This document shows positions 1 through 9,753 of a stretch of 64,000 nucleotides of DNA, one piece after another. A model generated the notes under the pieces. The model ran no database searches and was not told the origin of the DNA. It worked only from the letters and a program-made list of their open reading frames with translations. The stretch is from Chloranthus sessilifolius. Its lineage: Eukaryota > Streptophyta > Magnoliopsida > Chloranthales > Chloranthaceae. Positions within the stretch are counted from its first letter, which is position 1. Each line of letters starts with the position of its first letter. The DNA is taken from contig CM037586.1 in the NCBI GenBank assembly GCA_021018995.1, forward strand, positions 6,236,328 to 6,300,327, read 5' to 3'. A program made the translations under genes and the position numbers.

Positions 1-284
1 CCACTTGGGGGATTTTAAAGTCAAAGCTTTGTGGACGCTACTCGGTTTGATTACCCTATTTGGTGTACTTAAAAAATTATTTACCTCCACTTGGAATAAG
101 TGACCACCCACTCGTTTCTGAAAAACTTGTTTCGAAATACAATGAATGAGTTTTACATTCGATTTGATAACCAATATAACACTAGAGGTCTGACACGACC
201 TTTAAATGAAAGGAATAGAAACAACAAAATCAAAATTTGAAGTAAAACTGTATTAGAAGCAAGTACGTTAAATAAATGATGAGC
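1..284. other. Unassigned AT-rich spacer
   Basis: No open reading frame, RNA gene or repeat boundary could be supported here. It is ordinary AT-rich plant intergenic DNA and provides the left flank of the SINE that follows. Confidence 0.5.
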
Positions 285-300
285 AAGTGTTAAAGACATC

Positions 301-510
301 TCATCCTCAAGGGGTTAGGTGAGCTGACTAGATACCTACTTCTAAAAATAGAAGTTCTGAGTTTGAATCCCTTTTCCCCCTTGAGGCCACCCTAGGGATT
401 TATATCCTGTGCTGAACCGACATGTGATGAATTTAGGGTGCACATGTGATCCTTGGGATTAGACGGGTGCTCTAAGAGGCCCAAATACCTAGGTTATCAA
501 AAAAAAAAAA
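301..510 (+). mobile_element. tRNA-derived SINE (Au-like) with target-site duplication
   Basis: The body starts after the flank gtgttaaagacatc (ending at 300) and ends in an A-run (498-510) followed by the near-identical flank gtgtttaagacatc (511-524). This is a target-site duplication of about 14-16 bp, as expected for LINE-mobilised SINE insertion. Near the 5' end is a tRNA A-box-like stretch (ggttaggtgagctgac). About 45 bp further is a B-box-like stretch (gagtttgaatccc). The 3' half, with gtgcacatgtgat and the gattag motif, resembles plant Au SINEs. The family name is from memory of that consensus; the SINE call itself rests on the boxes, tail and duplication. Confidence 0.75.
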
Positions 511-524
511 GTGTTTAAGACATC

Positions 525-1734
525 CCTACAGAAATTACTGATAATAAATTTACATTTTTTTTTTTTTTTTTTAAAATTGTTTGTATTAATAATAAAAGAT
601 ATACCCCTCGGAAAGCCCGATGAAAACACATGCACGAGACACTAGCATTGCTATTTGGAAAATTGGATTCCAAAGAAAATCATGATAGTTACCAAGGCAA
701 ATGTAGGAAACCCAAAGGTCAAGGGAAAAAACTTACATCGGGAGGAAACCAGAGTGACCGGGCAAAAACCTCCAAAAGTATATAGAAAGAAAGCTCTCCT
801 TACCGAACCCGAATATAAGAAAAAACCTGGGCTCAAAAGCCGGTTTATAGAGCATTGATAAAGAAAGTAAGTTGCCCGGCTTCAAAGCTATGAAGGTTGG
901 AGATGGAGATTGAACTGGTTCTAATAATAAATCTACATTTGTTTACGTTGGTATAAGCCTTAAATGAAAAGTTTCTTAAGCCTTGTTCGTTTACGCAGAA
1001 ATGATAGGAATTCGAGTTTGAGGTCAGAAAGTAAAGCAAATCGGTACTTTCCAAGCTTTTCTTCTGCTTGGGAGTTGGCGTGGGACCCACCAACTTTCCG
1101 AGCAAATCCGAGAGATAGTGATATATCCACTTCTGAGTTTATCGCTCGGAAATGGTCAAAATTTGAGGCCATGTGTTGTATAGTACCCCATTTATACCCA
1201 CCTTATAAATCCTCCTTGTCTTCTTTATCTTCTTTGCAACTCCAATGTTTTCTCTGTGAATTGGAGGGCAGCCAACTCTGGCTCGACCCCAAAACTAAGT
1301 TCGACGGATGTAGAGAAGCCCCCACCTGCTAGTAATTAGTGGTCAGGCGAATCGATTGGGGTGAGTTTGGGAGTTGGGAGTAGTGGAGCTCGCATTTCGT
1401 AGGATCTAGCATAGAGTTTTTGCTCCTCTTTGATTCACCGGTTGAAGGAAGAAGAAGAAGCCAAAAAGTTATTTCAATTTCAGAAGTGACCTTTTTAATT
1501 AATTTGAGTAAATGGAGTAAGCAGCTAACCTTAGTTAAAAAATAATAATGTATTTTTAGTAAAGATTGTGAGTGGGGCTTCGGTGTGCAATAGCCTCATG
1601 GTGGATAGTGAGGTCTCATTTGCTCTTGATCCAATTAGGACGGATGCGTGCGATCCAAGGCGCACACTGTGTCGGATTCAAATAGATGTACTTCTAATAA
1701 CACACAAAAAATTAATGGGGCCTAAATGTGATCT
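525..1734. other. Unassigned spacer with short open frames
   Basis: A plus-strand frame at 964-1332 (122 codons) and one at 655-858 are open, but they match no family I recognise, have no convincing initiation context and overlap open frames on the other strand. The piece around 963-1020 is worded like the end of a non-autonomous DNA element, but no partner end was found. No function is assigned. Confidence 0.4.
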
Positions 1735-1742
1735 CTTATAAC

Positions 1743-2000
1743 CAAGGTGTCAAAATTGGTATCAGACTCGGGTATCGGTCTATGGAGGACCAAACTCGGC
1801 CGATACGTATTGGCCTATTTAAAAAAATAAAAAATAAAAATAAAAAAAATAAAGGCATTGGTCAAAATCGATACCGTATCGGCCGATACCTGATACCAAT
1901 ATCGATACTGAGTTGAGATATTGATAAGTATTGGGGCCGATACATATTGGTTTGCTGAGAAACCGATTCATATCGGTATTGGCCGATTTTTTATACCATG
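1743..2000. mobile_element. hAT-type MITE (GATACG-palindrome family), copy 1
   Basis: The element starts caaggtgtcaaaattgg and ends ttttttataccatg, giving diverged terminal inverted repeats of the CATGG..TCAAAA type. It is flanked by cttataac (1735-1742) and cttataaa (2001-2008), a 7/8 match that fits the 8-bp duplication of hAT elements. The interior is built from iterated and inverted versions of gatac/gtatcgg (ccgatacgtattgg, cgataccgtatcggccg, gccgatacatattgg). There is no coding capacity. It is the most diverged member of the family also seen at 19641, 30276 and 51328. Confidence 0.7.
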
Positions 2001-2008
2001 CTTATAAA

Positions 2009-2861
2009 ACATGAAATTAAATGATATAGATGATGCATCGCGTGACACATAAAACAAGTAAAGTAGGTATGTCATGCGGCACATAGTTTATGTGGCACAC
2101 AAAATAACTAATTTAGATGTTGCGACACATGGTACAAATCTCAAGATGTCCGAGCAACTCCGCTTGTGAATGTAGTGGCTAATGAGGTATGTACTTTCCT
2201 TCTTTGTATGATCTACTTTATAGTGTTATTATGATAGGAGATCGGGTAGTATAGTTGTAGGAATAGATTTTGAATAATTGGACAGACAATTGTGTTCAAT
2301 CTCTCATGGATCGTACATCTGAAAAAAATTAGCTTATAATATATACGACTCGATATCAGATGCACTACGGTCATTCCTACGGTTATATGATGCCCCTAAA
2401 CTTAACCGATTCTATGCTTTTATGAAAAAATTAAAAGAATACAATAAATCCTTCATTTCTAAGAAAAGTCAGGAATCGGAGCATTTCTGAGGCCTAAAAG
2501 AACACACCTGAGGAAAGTCAAGAATCTGCAGGAAACTAATTTGTCAGGAATCAAAACTTTTATGGGAAAAGCCAGAAAACACTTGAACGAGGCCTTAGAC
2601 AATTATTCTAATAAAAAAGGCTAGGCATTAAATGTTGTCTAAACCGTCTATTTAAATAATACACCACGGTTAAGTTTAATTAGTCACAACCTGTTAAAAA
2701 ATTTAAATAAATTATTTACAAAAATTAAATTTTAATTACACTGTATTGCACTGCACCACATCACATATATGTGCTTGTACGTGTGTCTTGGTCAGCCCAA
2801 CCCGACTAGGATTGGCTCGACTCTACTTAATGTGCGTGTGTTGGTCAAAGTGCAAGAGTGA
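2009..2861. other. Unassigned spacer
   Basis: AT-rich sequence with no supportable coding region. No RNA gene or paired repeat ends were identified. Confidence 0.4.
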
Positions 2862-2869
2862 GTTGGCGG

Positions 2870-4909
2870 CATGGATCAAAATCTCGACCAAAATTTTAAA
2901 ATTTTGGCCGAGACGTCTCAGTTTCGGCCTGAACCAAGACGGAAAATACCATATTATCGGCTCCCCTCTGAAAATACTATATTATCGGCCAAAATTTGAA
3001 ATTATCAGCCGAGACCATAGTTCTTGCAAAAAATAAAAAAAATAAAAAATAAATAAAACCCAGATTTTGCAAGAAACCCAATTTTCTTTTTTCTCCTTCT
3101 CTCCCTCTTTCGGATTTAGCTATTTTTTTGCCGGAACCGCCATATTAGTCTTCTTCTTTTCTTCTTCTCTCTCTCCACTCTCTCTCTCTCTCTCTCACAG
3201 TCCCTCCCCCTTTATATATATATATATATATATATTTATTTATTTATTTATTTATTTTTTTTGTCTTGGAAGTTGAAGTTGGAACGAGAGTCTTATTTTA
3301 TTTTTGTGCCTTGGAAGTTGGGACGAGTCGATGACAGTTGGGTTTCAAAACCCTTGAAGCTAAGATTTGAAATTAAAAGGGAGCCATTATTTGCACTCGG
3401 AAAATTGGCCCTTGCACTGAAGTTAAAGAAAGACTTGGTATTTTAGCGACAAGTATCACGCGAAAACGCAATCTAGGCTGTCTGATTTAAAGTTTATGAT
3501 CTATGTATCTCTAATCCATAAGATTGGGGCAAAACAAGATACTTCTCATATGATCTATTGTGGTCAACTGTTGAATGAGAAATAATCTTTGACTGCAATT
3601 AATCATATGATGAAGAGCATATTTCGTGCTAATATTTTGCAATTAATATCTTTAAGGCATGACTTTCAAATCAAACAACTTAAATGATGTTTTCACATAG
3701 TATAGGTCGCCAAATTTGCAAGTCTTTCTTTTAAATTCGGTACAAGCACCAACTTTCCGAGTGCAAGTAGTGGCCTCCTTTTTAAAATTATACCTTCCTT
3801 TAAGTGCACCAAAGATTATTTAACAAAACCCAAACTTTTCCACCATTAGATTCATTGACCTTCTTGAATCAGAAATGGAGATCATATTACCTTTGAATCT
3901 TCCACACGTTAGATCTTAAGATCATGGTCCACTTATCATATTAGATGTTGGTTCTATGTACCAATATCCTCCAATAAGTAACTATGATCATGGAGTGCCA
4001 TGAGAAAGGTTTTTAGGTCATTTGGGGATGGGTTTTAAGTGGAATCAATATCTGACCGTCTGATTTGTGGACCAGGATCTCTAAATTTCTTATGGAGAAA
4101 ATTTGAACGATAAATGATCTACATCATCTGATACAATGCAACCAACACCTAGTAGCAAGAAGTGCCTAAACCCCTCTACGATTCATAGGAGACCGCGAAT
4201 CCTTGTTTCGAAAACGGATCTATATTATTTTTTAATTTTAATGGTTGATATTAAAGTTCGTCAATTGGATGGTTCACATGAACCATGTCTGCTCTAATTA
4301 CCGTGTATACACGAAAATAGAAATGGACCGACTCTCCTGACCGTTATTTCAATGATGTTTAAATGATCTTACACCATCAATGGATTAAAATGTGAGTGAT
4401 CAGACCAGACAAAGGGATCATAGATTTAAGTGCAACTGACCCAAAAATAGTGTTTTAGGGAGATTTAAACCATTCGCTTGCTGACTATTATATCAACCGT
4501 TATTTTTTAAAATTAATGGCTGATATTAAAGTTCATCAATTGATTGGTTCACATCTACTTATTAGCATGTTTCATCGAGCTGAAACACTTAGCAACCTAC
4601 CATCAGTACATTTATTGGATAAAAAAATACAGCCATCAGATGGGCAGAATAACCATTTTAAAATATCACTAGTATATTCGTTGGTGCTCAACCAAACACT
4701 TAATACTTATCTATTAGCCTCACTAGAGTAAATATGTGTTTTAATAATATTAAAAAGTTAAAAAAAATCAAAAAAAGAAAGTTCGGTAAAGTTTGAAGCA
4801 TATTTTTTAAAAAAAATTCAAAATTTACCAATAATTTGACCGAAATTTGACTAATTTACGGTTCGGGTCATGAACGAAATCGAAATCGAAACCGAGATTT
4901 TGATCCATG
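2870..4909. mobile_element. Non-autonomous hAT derivative, 2.04 kb
   Basis: The ends are catggatcaaaatctcg at 2870 and gagattttgatccatg ending at 4909, near-perfect inverted repeats. They are flanked by gttggcgg (2862-2869) and gttgggag (4910-4917), 6/8 matching, as for a worn 8-bp hAT duplication. The last 150 bp, including the run of aaaatcaaaaaa, gttcggtaaagtttgaagcat and atttgactaatttacggttc, match the right end of the coding hAT copy at 26770-26932. It is therefore a deletion or replacement derivative of that transposon. No transposase remains inside. The interior contains a pyrimidine-rich stretch (3085-3215), a TA/TTTA microsatellite (3215-3260), a nested Mutator-like MITE (3379-3778), and two similar 60-bp segments near 4220 and 4496. 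Confidence 0.75.
3379..3778. mobile_element. Mutator-like MITE nested in the hAT derivative
   Basis: Long terminal inverted repeats begin gggagccattatttgcactcgg and end ccgagtgcaagtagtggcctcc. The sequence and layout (terminal repeat, agaaagacttg, central unique part, caagtctttctt, terminal repeat) match the 412-bp element at 8606-9017. Flanks aaattaaaa and tttttaaaa are only 6/9 alike, so the 9-bp duplication is worn here. It is non-coding. Confidence 0.65.
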
Positions 4910-4917
4910 GTTGGGAG

Positions 4918-5749
4918 TAGAGAGGCCCAGATTTGGGTTACACTTGTGTGAAGGCTACAAGCCTTAATACCCACCCTAATTATCATATTCAACTTTCATA
5001 AGATGTTACAAAAAGATGTGAGACTATTCATTGTTTAAAAACTTTAAAATATCCAACCCTTCCCCACAATTTAATAGTTTTATACCAAAGCAAAAGTCAT
5101 AAATATGTGTCCTTTCAAATAAAACAAGAAGCCATAAATATGTATATAAATGGAAATATTTCTTAAGCTTGAATTTTGACCAAGTAAAAATAATATTAAA
5201 ATTTTTAAAGGTTGTTAGTTAACTAAGTCTTGAACTAATGATCTTATAAGATAAATCAAATTAAGTATTTAACTAATGCTCGTATAAGATAAATCAAAAC
5301 AATTCATTATATATAGGAAGGGAAGTATGCATCCGGACGCATAGGATGACCCGTGCGCCCGGTTGCATTTCACATGCCACGTGTATAGACATCCCATTTT
5401 CAACCTTTCGAAATCATATGTGATGTCCTAACTATTATATTTTAGGGCCCACACATCTTATTGATCGAGAGTCAAAGGTTGAGCCAGAACTGTGACAATA
5501 TATATCTCATTTGAAAGTCAAGATGTGAACTCTTTTTACTAGACTTTGGTATTTTAGCAATGCTTTGATATGATAAATTTGCAGGTTTTAAAGTTTCACA
5601 AGAGGGTTTGTCATTTGAAAGTTAGAAATTTGACCAAAATATAACAAAATCAGATTTTATTCTTGGACTAGAAAGTTGATTTTTTTTTCTTTGAGGATTT
5701 TGATCCGAGACTATTTTTATTGGATTCAAATGGGGGTATTTCGTTATTT
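4918..5749. other. Unassigned AT-rich spacer
   Basis: No open reading frame or element ends could be supported. The stretch around 5330-5400 is locally GC-richer (ggacgcataggatgacccgtgcgcc) and may be the start of the LTR-like region to its right, but no TG boundary with a duplication was found. Confidence 0.35.
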
Positions 5750-5754
5750 ACATG

Positions 5755-6090
5755 TAATATCATGCGTGTGATTGAATTATACGCATTATAAGCATGTTGG
5801 CATGCGTATAGTTCCGGATGTAACCCTAAGTATACGCATATGTTCATGCGTATAATTCGCGCGCGACACAAAGTCCAATACGGTTGAGTAAGCAATTATA
5901 TGTTGATTCCCAACGTATAATTCGCCCGAGTCCCTCGGGAAGCCAACTTAGAGTTCGACTAGGATTAGCTCACATAGCTGAGTTCCTAGGCAGCCTTTCA
6001 ATTATATGCTTTAATAATACCGTATAATTGAATTGTAGACCCATTCACATGCGTATAATTCAGAATTATACGCTAGAGTTCTGGTGTATA
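5755..6090. repeat. Cluster of a 12-bp motif (TGCGTATAATTC) in both orientations
   Basis: Variants of tgcgtataattc or its complement gaattatacgca occur about ten times in some 330 bp. Examples are gaattatacgca at 5774, tgcgtatagttc at 5803, agtatacgcat at 5830, tgcgtataattcgcg at 5849, cgtataattcgcc at 5910 and tgcgtataattcagaattatacgc near 6050. The last pair forms a palindrome. The cluster ends just before a TATA box at 6104. Clustered short direct and inverted motifs upstream of a TATA box are typical of U3 enhancers in plant LTR retrotransposons; that role is inferred. Confidence 0.6.
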
Positions 6091-6103
6091 ATTAACCCGA
6101 TAC

Positions 6104-6111
6104 TATAAATA
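6104..6111 (+). promoter_or_regulatory. Putative TATA box of an LTR-like promoter
   Basis: The sequence tataaata lies directly downstream of the 12-bp motif cluster and is followed about 35 bp later by a CA/CT-rich start-like region (cacacattcattcactcattctc). No protein-coding gene follows, so the simplest reading is the promoter of an LTR or LTR-derived transcript. Confidence 0.45.
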
Positions 6112-6687
6112 GGTCCCTACGGCTCTCATTCTAAACACACATTCATTCACTCATTCTCTTTGGAATTTTCGAGGTTGACTCTGAAATTATGAATTAAGAA
6201 AAGCTGAATTCTAAACGTTTGGGTTTAGAACTTCAACTTCTTCTAGGAATTTCACTGAGTAGGTGTTCTAGTTGGAGTTGGCCCTTCTACTTTGCTTCTT
6301 ACACATTTCAAAGAGAGATAAGGCTAACTTTAGAGCCTTTCCCTTAGGATATCTTTTCTAAATTCTTAACTCTAGATCCAATTATATCCATATCACTCTT
6401 GCATATTTCAAAATATCATAGCTTTTAAACTGATTTACCTAAGGGAGTCAACGGAGGGTACTCAAGAATGAATTCAATCCTCTTGCTGATAATGGGCCAA
6501 CACACCCTTTTTTGCATAGAACTTTTAGGTTAGATTTTCGAATTAGCTAAAATTAGGCAATCCTAGGTGTTAAATTGGCAGACCGATATTTAGTATAAGA
6601 GTCCAACCCACAATCCCCCATCTAAATCTCGCAATCAGTGATGTTCTACGGCATCGATAAATGTCCGTAGGTGGTGATCATATGTCG

Positions 6688-7128
6688 GTTAGTAGGTCTG
6701 TTTGGTACTAACACCCTCATTTTCGCAAGATATTAGTGAGTCTTTTTGTCACTAACATCTCTTTTGCAGGTTTATTTACTACATAAATTAGTAAGTCTGT
6801 TTGTTGCTAGTTTATCTTCATTTATATTACGTTAAAGTAAGTTTGTTTGTTACTGACGTTGGTTTTACAAGTCTATTTGTTGTTTAACTCTTTTCAAAAT
6901 TAGTTAGTGAGTCGGTTTGTCACTAATGTCCTTTTTGGAGGTTTTGTATGCTGCAACATCATTAATATTTTATGTCAAAGTGATTTGTTTGCACTGACAT
7001 TGGTTTTACAGGTTTGTTTGCTGTATAACCCTTATTTGAATGTTAATAAGTTTGTTTTTTATTAACAATCGGTTTGACAAGTCTATTTGTTGCCTAACCT
7101 TTAAACTAGCAAGTCTGTTTGTTGCTAG
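6688..7128. repeat. Array of about eleven short hairpin units with a conserved loop
   Basis: Each unit is a 7-10-bp inverted repeat around an 8-11-base loop of the form (a)gtctgtttgt. Stems include gttagta/tactaac (6688, 6706), ttagtga/tcactaa (6733, 6749; again 6904, 6920), ttagtaa/ttgctag (6788, 6804), ggttttacag/ctgtataacc (7002, 7021), gttaataa/ttattaac (7042, 7059) and ctagcaa/ttgctag (7106, 7122). Stem sequences differ between units, but both arms change together. Units are spaced about 20-80 bp apart. I know no named repeat of this kind. Confidence 0.7.
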
Positions 7129-7779
7129 CTCACCTTCACCCTCTTACAAATCGAGTCTCAAGTGACCAATTTGGATCATTTTCTCGAATCTGAGAGGGTT
7201 CCCGAAAATCGCGTACCAACAATGTGGCATGATCAACCCAAAACAACTCTCGTTTTGCGTTGATCAGTCATGGGACATGTGATTTTAAAAAATAAATTAT
7301 TTTTTGACTTATTTTCCCTCCATTTGATGATTTAAGGATAATGTAACACCCCAAAACTTTGGTGCATTGATTTTCCCAACTTTGACTACATTTTTAATGG
7401 TGGAAAATTCATAAAAACAATAATTTTTTTTAATGGGATCTAATCGACCTTGCCTAAGTTGCCGTGGAACCTGATCCTCGTGATGGACACCACATGATGG
7501 CCAATTGATAATGGGTGTAGAGATTTCTCTACACTCAAGTGCATAGTCCCTGATCTCTTAAATATAATGATGTCCAATTTATATTGTTAGTATATTTTAG
7601 GCTGTATGCTAAGTTCTTGATTTCATAAGTGTTTATGGGATGCAATGATGTCCCTTTTTGTGATAAGCACGAAAATTGTACTGCTCTTTAATTATTATTC
7701 ATATTTTTTTATAATGTCATACGACATAAACAATGCAACCTATGACAATTCAGGAGTATCACTTGGAAAATAAATTTCA
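7129..7779. other. Unassigned spacer after the hairpin array
   Basis: The sequence tctgagagggttcccgaaaatcgcgtaccaaca (7180-7212) could be the right end of an LTR, but no matching left end or target duplication was found. The remainder to 7779 shows no coding or RNA gene. Confidence 0.3.
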
Positions 7780-7799
7780 CACAATAAAGCACTCACATT

Positions 7800-7945
7800 G
7801 AGTAACACATAGGAGAATAAATCCTAAATAACAAACCCTACTTTATTAATATAAGGGAGGAAGCACACGTGGAGAATAAAATCCACGACCTCAGGCCCCA
7901 CAAAGGAGGGAGGATATCAACTGAGCTACCATTTAATCAATGTAC
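7800..7945 (-). mobile_element. SINE-like remnant with tRNA promoter boxes
   Basis: On the minus strand the sequence tggtagctcagttga (about 7920-7935) is an excellent tRNA A-box. About 35-50 bp downstream ctgaggtcgtggattttat resembles a B-box. No complete tRNA fold or anticodon stem was recognised, so this is a tRNA-derived SINE head rather than a tRNA gene. Its 3' end and target duplication were not found. Confidence 0.45.
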
Positions 7946-7959
7946 TGCTCTTTAATATA

Positions 7960-8145
7960 GGGACAATGTTATATGGAGGACAGATTTTATGCAGACAAAG
8001 TGTAGGAGGCTGATGTGGCATGATGCAATTTGCTACAAGTGCGGTGGGGCTCAACTAGTGTAGGTTAGTGCAGCCATTCACGTTGCGCCACGTCAGTCGC
8101 TTGCACTCTGTCTGCATCAAATCTGCTGTCCATTGATAATTTTCC
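7960..8145. mobile_element. Short MITE with long inverted repeats
   Basis: The left end gggacaatgttatatgg and the right end ccattgataattttcc are complementary, and the inner halves (cagattttatgcagacaaag; ctctgtctgcatcaaatctg) continue the inverted repeat to about 55 bp. Flanks ttaatata (7952-7959) and ttaatatt (8146-8153) are a 7/8 duplication. Most of the 186 bp can fold as one hairpin. The superfamily is uncertain (hAT is the best guess from the 8-bp duplication). Confidence 0.65.
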
Positions 8146-8153
8146 TTAATATT

Positions 8154-8596
8154 ATGTTTCTTTATCTGTCACATATTTATGACTTATTTTTTTTTCTTTT
8201 AAACCTAAACATTGACTAAAACAAATATTGGATTAGGTTTTCATTATAAGTGATTGTGTAGGTAATTTGCTTTAACTCCCTAACTCTTGATTTCTTATAG
8301 ACTCTATCTCTTCTAAGGCTTTTTGTAAACGGATTAGTTAGGTAATGGGTGGACTTGTCATAACATTTTGGGTGGACCTCCCTCTAGTTATTGGGAAATC
8401 TCATCTCTAAGTAATTATCTTATATAACTATGTATTAAATCGACATGTCTAATTTTTTTCATTGCACATTTCAATATAAGCATTTGATCATGCTTTTTCA
8501 CTATAACAATTTATCTAAATTGGTGGCAACTGATAAAACAATAAAATAAAAATTAGTGACAATAATTTGACCATTAAAATAATTTTTATTTCTAAA
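8154..8596. other. Unassigned AT-rich spacer
   Basis: No open reading frame, RNA gene or element ends could be supported between the two MITEs. Confidence 0.4.
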
Positions 8597-8605
8597 TTAT
8601 CTAAA

Positions 8606-9017
8606 GGGAGTCATTACTTGCATACACTTTTCAAGTGATTGCACCGGATTGCATTGAATTTAAAAGAAAGACTTGCAAGTTTTGGTAACCTCTACTATGT
8701 GAAAACACTATCTAAGCCGATTGATTTGAAGGCCATGATTTAAAGATATCAACTGTCAAAGATTAGAACAAAATATAATTTTCATCATTTGATTAAATGG
8801 AGTCAAAGGCTATTATATAATTCAACAATTGACTTCAATAGATCATATGACAAGTATTGTGTTTTGCTCTAATTTTATGTAGCAGAGATCTATTGATCAT
8901 GGACTTCAAATCAAATGATCCATATTGCATTTTTATATATCACATATCCCTAAAATATCAAGTCTTTTCTTTAATTTGGTGCACTCACTTGAAAAACGTG
9001 TGCAAGTAATGACTCTC
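8606..9017. mobile_element. Mutator-like MITE, 412 bp, perfect 9-bp duplication
   Basis: The inverted repeats start gggagtcattacttgcat and end tgcaagtaatgactctc and extend about 70 bp inward as far as gaaagacttg/caagtctttt. The element is flanked by perfect 9-bp copies of ttatctaaa (8597-8605 and 9018-9026). A 9-bp duplication with long inverted repeats is the hallmark of Mutator-like elements. There is no coding capacity. A second, older copy lies at 3379-3778. Confidence 0.85.
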
Positions 9018-9119
9018 TTATCTAAATTAGTGGCTGTTGTTAAAACTTAAGACAATGAATTTTACTTTTATAATGTGTGATACAAGATTGACCATGAGAT
9101 AAATATGGAACTTGCATCC

Positions 9120-9375
9120 GGGTTACTTGGTCGGGCCGATTGGACAAGTTGAAGTTAAGTTAAATATAAGGCAAGGGGTCAGGTCAAGTCAGATTAGCTT
9201 CAAGTTGAGAAACCTCAACCTGTTTATTGACTCGTTTAATAAACGGGTAGAAACTTCAACCCGTCCTGGCTCGATCCTACGGGTCTGAAATCTGAACCCA
9301 AACATGACCCATGGCGGGTCTAGCTGTGTAATAGCCGGGTCAGTGACCCGACCCGTTTTCACGCGTACGTTAGAG
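9120..9375. repeat. Degenerate cgggtc/gacccg-rich repeat upstream of the phosphatase gene
   Basis: Short words such as gggtcaggtc, cgggtag, cccgtcctgg, gacccatggcgggtc and cgggtcagtgacccgacccg recur in both orientations. This kind of gggtc-rich sequence is a common diverged repeat in plant genomes. It ends about 190 bp before the gene's start codon, so it lies in the promoter-proximal region. No element boundary was identified. Confidence 0.4.
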
Positions 9376-9439
9376 TTTCTTCCCACTGCCAGTACTCAAT
9401 TGGAAATGTGACGGATAGCTTATCCTCTACAGGAGTCCA

Positions 9440-9569
9440 AACAAAATATGACGACTCTGTCTCTCTCTCTCTCTCCGTCTCTTTTCTTGCAAACATCTCT
9501 CATGGAACCACTCTGCAACTCCAAACCCCAACCCTAGCAAACCCAAAAATCTCTATCCAACACTAACCA
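9440..9569 (+). promoter_or_regulatory. 5' leader of the PP2C gene with CT microsatellite
   Basis: A (CT)n tract (about 9455-9475) and a pyrimidine-rich, A-containing leader precede the start codon at 9570, whose context aaccaatggcg fits plant initiation. CT tracts are common in plant core promoters and 5' leaders. No clear TATA box was seen within 100 bp upstream, so the transcription start is not fixed. Confidence 0.5.
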
Positions 9570-9753
9570 ATGGCGGATTTCGTGGCTACTTTCCTCGATT
9601 TTCGATCTTCAAGCCTCTCTTGCAAGATCGTTCCAAGACCTTCCAGAATCTGCCGATTTTCGTCCATTCTACTATCGAAGAAGCTAAGATTCAATCACCA
9701 GGTCTTCGCGCAACCCTCGGTTCCTCCCACGATCGAGCTAGTCTCTTCCACTG
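9570..9753 (+). CDS. BIPP2C1: PP2C gene exon 1 (transit-peptide-like N-terminus)
   Basis: The start codon at 9570 opens a frame of 61 codons plus one base, ending at the donor TCCACTG|gtactct. The translated start [15 protein letters not shown] is followed by a Ser/Arg/Lys-rich, acid-poor stretch ([19 protein letters not shown]), the composition of a chloroplast transit peptide. The single base left at the end (G) joins exon 2 at 9911 to give GAG in frame. Read without splicing, the frame stops shortly after the donor, supporting the intron. Confidence 0.75.

Noticed and set aside
3067..3276. Phe/Ser-rich protein over a CT and TA microsatellite
   Set aside because: The frame is produced by simple repeats (ttctcc, ctctct, tatata) inside a hAT derivative.
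6688..7128. CRISPR array
   Set aside because: Units are diverged inverted repeats with irregular spacing in eukaryotic DNA; there are no identical direct repeats with unique spacers and no cas genes.
7920..7937. tRNA gene on the minus strand
   Set aside because: Only an A-box-like head is present; no anticodon arm or acceptor pairing was found. It is better read as a SINE remnant.
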